From NCBI GenBank assembly GCA_034440595.1, contig JAWXCH010000426.1, positions 1-9,533 of the forward strand: a DNA stretch of 9,533 nt, given 5' to 3'. The position numbers were made by a program, and so were the translations under genes. This document shows, in pieces, positions 6,271 through 9,533 of this stretch. Under the pieces are notes generated by a model. That model did not search any database. It saw only the letters and a list, made by a program, of their open reading frames with translations, and was not told the DNA's origin. Every line of letters begins with the position of its first letter. Position 1 is the stretch's first letter. The DNA is from JAWXCH01 sp034440595 (GTDB lineage Bacteria; Planctomycetota; Planctomycetia; Pirellulales; JALHPA01).

Positions 6271-6951
6271 TCAATCGCGGCTATTGCCATTAAACCGCAT
6301 GATGTAATACAGCAGCGTCAGCACCGCCTGCAACGTCGCCGCGACATAGGTCAGCGCAGCAGCATTCAAGACGCGATTGACGTATCGCATATCTTGCTGC
6401 GGCACGATGCCATACTCCACCAGCAGCGCCTTGGCGCGATTGCTGGCGTCGAACTCGACCGGCAAGTTGATCAATTGAAAGACCACCACGCACCCGAATA
6501 GCACGATACCGACCAGCAGCAATGGCTTCATGTTCAAAATCACGCCGAACATCAGCAGCCACATTCCAATGCCACTACCAAAGCTGGCCACTGGCACTGC
6601 CAGATTGCGCACCACCAGTGGCGCATAATGCTTGGCATCTTGAATTGCGTGGCCCGCCTCATGCGCGGCAATTCCCACCGCCGCCATGGAACGCTGCATA
6701 TACACGTTAGGGCTAAGCCGCAGCACCTTGGCACGCGGATCGTAATGATCGCTGAGGTGACCGGGCGTCTGCTCAATCGCCACATGTTGCAGACCGGCGG
6801 AATCCAGAATATGGCGCGCGGTGGCAGCCCCACTGAGCGGAGCCGGTTCTTTCTCGGCTTGCGCATAGGTGGCATGCACGCGGTACTGTGCCCAGAGGCC
6901 AAGGAGGACGGCAGGAGCGATCCACAACAGATATTGAAAATCGAGCAACAT
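6271..6951 (-). CDS. YugP-type membrane zinc metallopeptidase
   Basis: This 226-residue integral membrane protein belongs to the neutral zinc metallopeptidase family called YugP (Zn_peptidase_2). The zinc-binding HEAGH motif is at about residues 97-101, with catalytic Glu98. The conserved 'LPVEFDAS' at 163-170 provides the probable third ligand, Glu166. 'LNAAALTYVAATLQAV' near 195-210 is also family-typical. Membrane segments are predicted near residues 5-22, 120-140, 146-163 and 200-218, with the HEAGH site just before the second. Length is normal. I chose the ATG at 6949-6951 because the N-terminal helix begins there; an in-frame TTG at 6960 adds only three residues, and neither has a strong ribosome site. 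Substrates of the family are poorly known; a role in membrane-protein turnover is inference. The gene stands alone, convergent with the zinc-ribbon gene. Confidence 0.93.
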   Translation of the reverse strand: MLLDFQYLLWIAPAVLLGLWAQYRVHATYAQAEKEPAPLSGAATARHILDSAGLQHVAIEQTPGHLSDHYDPRAKVLRLSPNVYMQRSMAAVGIAAHEAGHAIQDAKHYAPLVVRNLAVPVASFGSGIGMWLLMFGVILNMKPLLLVGIVLFGCVVVFQLINLPVEFDASNRAKALLVEYGIVPQQDMRYVNRVLNAAALTYVAATLQAVLTLLYYIMRFNGNSRD

Positions 6952-7617
6952 AGGCTTCAAACGCTATCTAAAGGGTGATTGCTAACTACTACCAATTCGT
7001 CATTCCGCCCGAACCATTTGGTTCCGCGTCATGGTGATCAGCTATTGAATTACGAAACATCGCTGGCATTTGTTCGGAAAAACCGGCCAGGCAAACTGAC
7101 ATAAGTGTTGCCAGCAAGGTGACTTGTGATCAGCGGCGATTCACGCACGGCCTGCGTAAAACCGAAGCTCCTTACGCCAACAAATTCCTGCCCCGGTCCG
7201 CAGACCGCCAGTTTGGCGTTGTAACTCCGGGCCACTGCCTTATGTGCATGCGGCGTGCCACAACCGCAGCCAAATGCCGCAGATTTCCCGCTCGAGCCAC
7301 CTGAACGGACATGCTCCCCAAAAGAGTTATCCACCGGGGGCACCCGAAGGGCTTGGGAAGAGGTGAGTCGGGGGACCGGAATCAGGCAAAATCGCGCGTC
7401 AACATAGATGAACCAGCCCGTAAAATCCGCTGCAAATCTTGCCCGACTATTCCATCTTCGCAGTTTTAACCCTATTTTGAAGGGTGGAAAGCCGATCAAG
7501 ACCGAAAGCCCACTTTGCAGGGAAAGATTGGACACTGGCTGGCCAATATACTGGCGGACAGTCGAAATCTCCTTCTGCCCCTCTATTTAACACTGTCTCA
7601 CCGAACCCGTTGAACTT
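6952..7617. other. 666-bp region without a convincing gene
   Basis: This region separates the divergent metallopeptidase and lipoprotein genes. It holds a 161-codon open frame on the minus strand (7050-7535, GTG start). That frame has no ribosome site, no recognisable domain and no hydrophobic segment, so I do not call it, though it could be a decayed gene. Within 7154-7268 four short perfect inverted repeats lie one after another: GCGTAA/TTACGC (7154-7159 and 7172-7177), CGGTC/GACCG (7194-7198 and 7203-7207), CGCCA/TGGCG (7206-7210 and 7214-7218) and TGCGG/CCGCA (7249-7253 and 7264-7268). A structured RNA is possible but unproven. A single DnaA-box-like TTATCCACC sits at 7328-7336. Confidence 0.45.
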
Positions 7618-8772
7618 ATGCCTGCTGCCAAGTTTTGCCGTCGACTGCTGTATTGCATCGCCTGTGCTGTCTTGCTGACGTATGGTGTCGGCGGTTGCTC
7701 GGACTCAAGTGCAGTACATACTCCACCCGACTTTGCACTGGTAGAGCTTCCGAAACCGGACGAGATAACGCAGCGGATCGACGCAGTCCTGGATTTCACG
7801 GTCAACAACCGTCGGATGCGCAGCGATCGACACGCCGCCTGGCAAGTCGTGCATGGAATTCTCGCTTTCGGAGATCAATTGCCGATCGAGAATAACGGCG
7901 AGATCGTTCCCGCGCTTGATTGGCTACTGCAAGGTGGAACACTGCGCGGTTGGGATTTTCAGCCGGGCGAAAAGGGGCTGATCGCCAAAATGGCCCCCGG
8001 TTCCAAAGAAGGTCAGGGGCATCCCGATCAATGGCTCGGGTACTTGTCGCAAACTGGACTAGGTCTGGACGAAGAGCTGATCGTTCGCGGCAAGACGTAC
8101 CATATTCGCGACTTGCTGGAGCAGGCCAAGTGGGATGTCCAACCGAATATGGAGGGGACCTGGACCTTGATGGCATTTGCTACGTATTTGCCGCTGGATG
8201 CAACCTGGGTCAACAAAGATGGCGAGACGTGGTCGATCGAACGGCTGCTGGCTATGGAGGCCGCGCATCAATTGCCGCTAGAGAATAACGCCTGCGGCGG
8301 TTCGCACCGACTCTTTGCGCAGGCACTGGCGGTCAATCGTTACCTGGCCGAAAAAAACGTGACGCCCGATCAACTGACCGGGGGTTGGAAGGCAGCGAAC
8401 GAGCGGCTCCAGCAGGCCAAGCAGAGAATTCGCGAGTTTCAGCAAAAGGATGGCACTTTCTCAGTGCAGTATTTTATCCGCCCGGGAACTTCGGCCAAGA
8501 TCGACGAGCGGATCAGCACCACTGGGCATCAGTTTGAAGTCATGGCCACCTGCATGACGCAAAAAGAACTGCAGCAACCGTGGGTCACCAAGGCCTGCGA
8601 GCAATTGCTGAACATGCTGGAAGGGACCAAGGAGATCGACCTGGAGATCGGCGGGCTCTATCACACCGCACATGGTCTGAAGATTTATCGGCAACGGATG
8701 GCTCAGAACCTTGGGCCGCAGAATGCAGCAGCTACCGAGGCTGAACCTCCGCAAGCAAACACAGCGAAGTAG
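7618..8772 (+). CDS. Predicted lipoprotein, possibly alpha/alpha-toroid-like
   Basis: This 384-residue exported protein has an Arg-containing n-region, a hydrophobic stretch (about 10-24) and a lipobox-like VGGC with the lipidated Cys at 27, so it is probably membrane-anchored. The mature part is mostly helical, with conserved-looking blocks: 'SDRHAAWQVVHGILAFG' (69-85), 'GHPDQWLGYLSQTGL' (134-148), 'ENNACGGSHRLFAQAL' (222-237), 'QKDGTFSVQYF' (276-286) and 'LEIGGLYHTAHGLKIY' (342-357). 'QLPIENNG' at 87-94 and 'QLPLENNA' at 218-225 suggest an internal duplication. The helical blocks with 'DGTFS' and 'GGLY' turns recall the alpha/alpha barrel of terpene-cyclase or prenyltransferase-like proteins, but catalytic motifs are absent and this is speculation. 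I do not recognise a named family. The ATG has no clear ribosome site. A low-complexity Ala/Glu/Pro tail ends 17 bp from the convergent gene. Confidence 0.85.
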   Translation: MPAAKFCRRLLYCIACAVLLTYGVGGCSDSSAVHTPPDFALVELPKPDEITQRIDAVLDFTVNNRRMRSDRHAAWQVVHGILAFGDQLPIENNGEIVPALDWLLQGGTLRGWDFQPGEKGLIAKMAPGSKEGQGHPDQWLGYLSQTGLGLDEELIVRGKTYHIRDLLEQAKWDVQPNMEGTWTLMAFATYLPLDATWVNKDGETWSIERLLAMEAAHQLPLENNACGGSHRLFAQALAVNRYLAEKNVTPDQLTGGWKAANERLQQAKQRIREFQQKDGTFSVQYFIRPGTSAKIDERISTTGHQFEVMATCMTQKELQQPWVTKACEQLLNMLEGTKEIDLEIGGLYHTAHGLKIYRQRMAQNLGPQNAAATEAEPPQANTAK

Positions 8773-8794
8773 GCACAGGAAGTAGCGACCTACT
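8768..8794. repeat. Inverted repeat spanning both convergent stop codons
   Basis: AGTAGG (8768-8773) pairs with CCTACT (8789-8794) across 15 nt. Each arm contains the stop codon of one of the two convergent genes (TAG at 8770-8772 on plus; CTA at 8790-8792, read as TAG on minus). There is no T-run, so it is at best a weak bidirectional terminator and may be coincidence. Confidence 0.35.
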
Positions 8795-9533
8795 CTGTCT
8801 CGGTTCCATCTGGAGCAGGTGCCGAATTTTCCGGCTCTGGAAGCACTGGCTCGGTGGGTGCGGGTTTTTTCGTGCCACCTTGATCCGGCGCGGAAGTCGC
8901 CCCCGGTAATTCTTGCACTGGCTCCGTCACTGCTGCCGGTTGTTTTGCCTTGCCCGCTGGGACTGATGGCGATGGACGTTTCGACGATGGTTTCTTTGTC
9001 GCATCGTTCTTCGGCGACGTTCCGCCCGACTTACTTTTGCCACCCGGCAACGCATTCCAAGCGCGCTCGATGAGGTTATTGATCGGCAAACCGGACATCA
9101 CGCCGGAACGCAAGCCGGTCGGATCGATGAACAGCAAACCGGCGCGAACTCCATCGTGGCCGATGCCTACCGCCAAGAGATAGCGACTGTCATAGACTAG
9201 CAATCGACCACTCATATCTGGTGCGGAATCAAGTTTTGTTTGCAGTCGGCCATCGGAGGATTTGGTCTCGACCACGCCACTATTCGATCCCTGATCGCCG
9301 TGAAGATGAACCACCGCTTGACCGCTTGGACCAAATACTGCGACTTCACCAACCGATGGACCAGGACCAGCGCCGATTTTTACCCTGGGGCGGTTATCGT
9401 CTCCAGAGATTACGATTTCGCCGACATTTGGTGTGCCGCGAAGCGTGCTGTGAATCGCGCCTCCGCGAACCACCACACGCGGACTGTCGTTTCGGTCGAC
9501 CACGACCAATTCCTGACAGCGAATGCTCTGGCT
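8790..9533 (-). CDS. Beta-repeat protein with Pro/Lys-rich tail (5' partial)
   Basis: The visible 247 residues form the C-terminal part of a larger protein. The frame stays open to the right edge (SQSIRCQELVVVDRNDSP...), so the TTG at 9507-9509 is not the real start. About six short beta-hairpin repeats, spaced roughly 20-30 residues, share a pattern of hydrophobic strand, Asp/Gly turn, Arg/Gly and second strand: 'LVVVDRNDSPRVVV', 'EIVISGDDNRPRVKIG', 'EVAVFGPSGQAVVHLHG', 'GVVETKSSDGRLQTKL', 'RLLVYDSRYLLAVGIG' and 'GLLFIDPTGLRSGV'. Then a helix 'INNLIERAWNALPGG' leads into a tail of about 85 residues rich in Pro, Lys, Ser and Glu that is probably disordered. No catalytic motif is seen. The N-terminus is missing, so its location in the cell is unknown. 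Convergent with the lipoprotein gene, 17 bp apart. Confidence 0.82.
   Translation of the reverse strand, partial: SQSIRCQELVVVDRNDSPRVVVRGGAIHSTLRGTPNVGEIVISGDDNRPRVKIGAGPGPSVGEVAVFGPSGQAVVHLHGDQGSNSGVVETKSSDGRLQTKLDSAPDMSGRLLVYDSRYLLAVGIGHDGVRAGLLFIDPTGLRSGVMSGLPINNLIERAWNALPGGKSKSGGTSPKNDATKKPSSKRPSPSVPAGKAKQPAAVTEPVQELPGATSAPDQGGTKKPAPTEPVLPEPENSAPAPDGTETE

Noticed and set aside
7151..7160. Another copy of the 16-bp tandem repeat unit near 7150
   Set aside because: Only the short CCTGCGTAA core matches, and the flanks differ. Chance similarity.
7328..7336. DnaA box and replication origin
   Set aside because: Only one near-match (TTATCCACC) was found, with no cluster, AT-rich unwinding region or dnaA/dnaN neighbours.
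7802..8271. Minus-strand open frames inside the lipoprotein gene
   Set aside because: They are antisense to a protein with a signal peptide and lipobox-like motif, with no coding features of their own.

Overview
The window looks like chromosomal DNA of a planctomycete, probably of the Pirellula/Rhodopirellula type. This is an inference. It rests on moderate GC content, a secreted seven-repeat (HAF-like) protein ending in a PEP-CTERM sorting signal, several signal-peptide or lipoprotein genes, and small, loosely packed, often convergent transcription units. Verrucomicrobia or other PEP-CTERM bacteria are not excluded. No RNA gene, CRISPR array, insertion sequence or prophage was found.

Layout. 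The left edge holds the last 29 codons of a VOC/glyoxalase-fold protein (+). It converges on a CaCA-family cation/Ca2+ exchanger (161-1186, -). A 16-bp tandem repeat of about 3.6 copies lies between them and runs into the exchanger stop codon. Upstream of the exchanger on the same strand is a small secreted protein with a possible PsbP/DcrB-like fold (1357-1920, -). A 361-bp gene-free stretch then separates it from a divergent HAF-repeat PEP-CTERM protein (2282-3745, +). Next come two unrecognised genes of lower GC (3782-4450 and 4492-4905, +), a carbon-nitrogen hydrolase (4974-5801, +; possible start at 4905) and an 80-residue zinc-ribbon protein (5815-6057, +). The last two are 13 bp apart and probably co-transcribed. 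A REP-like double hairpin (6144-6193) lies between the zinc-ribbon gene and a convergent YugP-type membrane zinc metallopeptidase (6271-6951, -). About 670 bp without a convincing gene follows, containing a cluster of short perfect inverted repeats. The right part has a predicted lipoprotein with a possible internal duplication (7618-8772, +), whose stop codon lies 17 bp from the end of a convergent beta-repeat protein with a Pro/Lys-rich tail (8790-9533, -) that runs off the right edge.

How the genes fit together. No single pathway is visible. Most genes are housekeeping or envelope functions: ion exchange, membrane proteolysis, secreted and sorted proteins, and a lipoprotein. The most plausible accessory part is the AT-richer pair 3782-4905 inserted between the PEP-CTERM gene and the hydrolase. 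Its function cannot be read from sequence; one member has a region faintly like OGG/HhH-type DNA-binding families. I do not see clear evidence of a new multi-gene system. The best leads are that pair, the stop-codon tandem repeat, and the structured gene-free stretch near 7150-7270.
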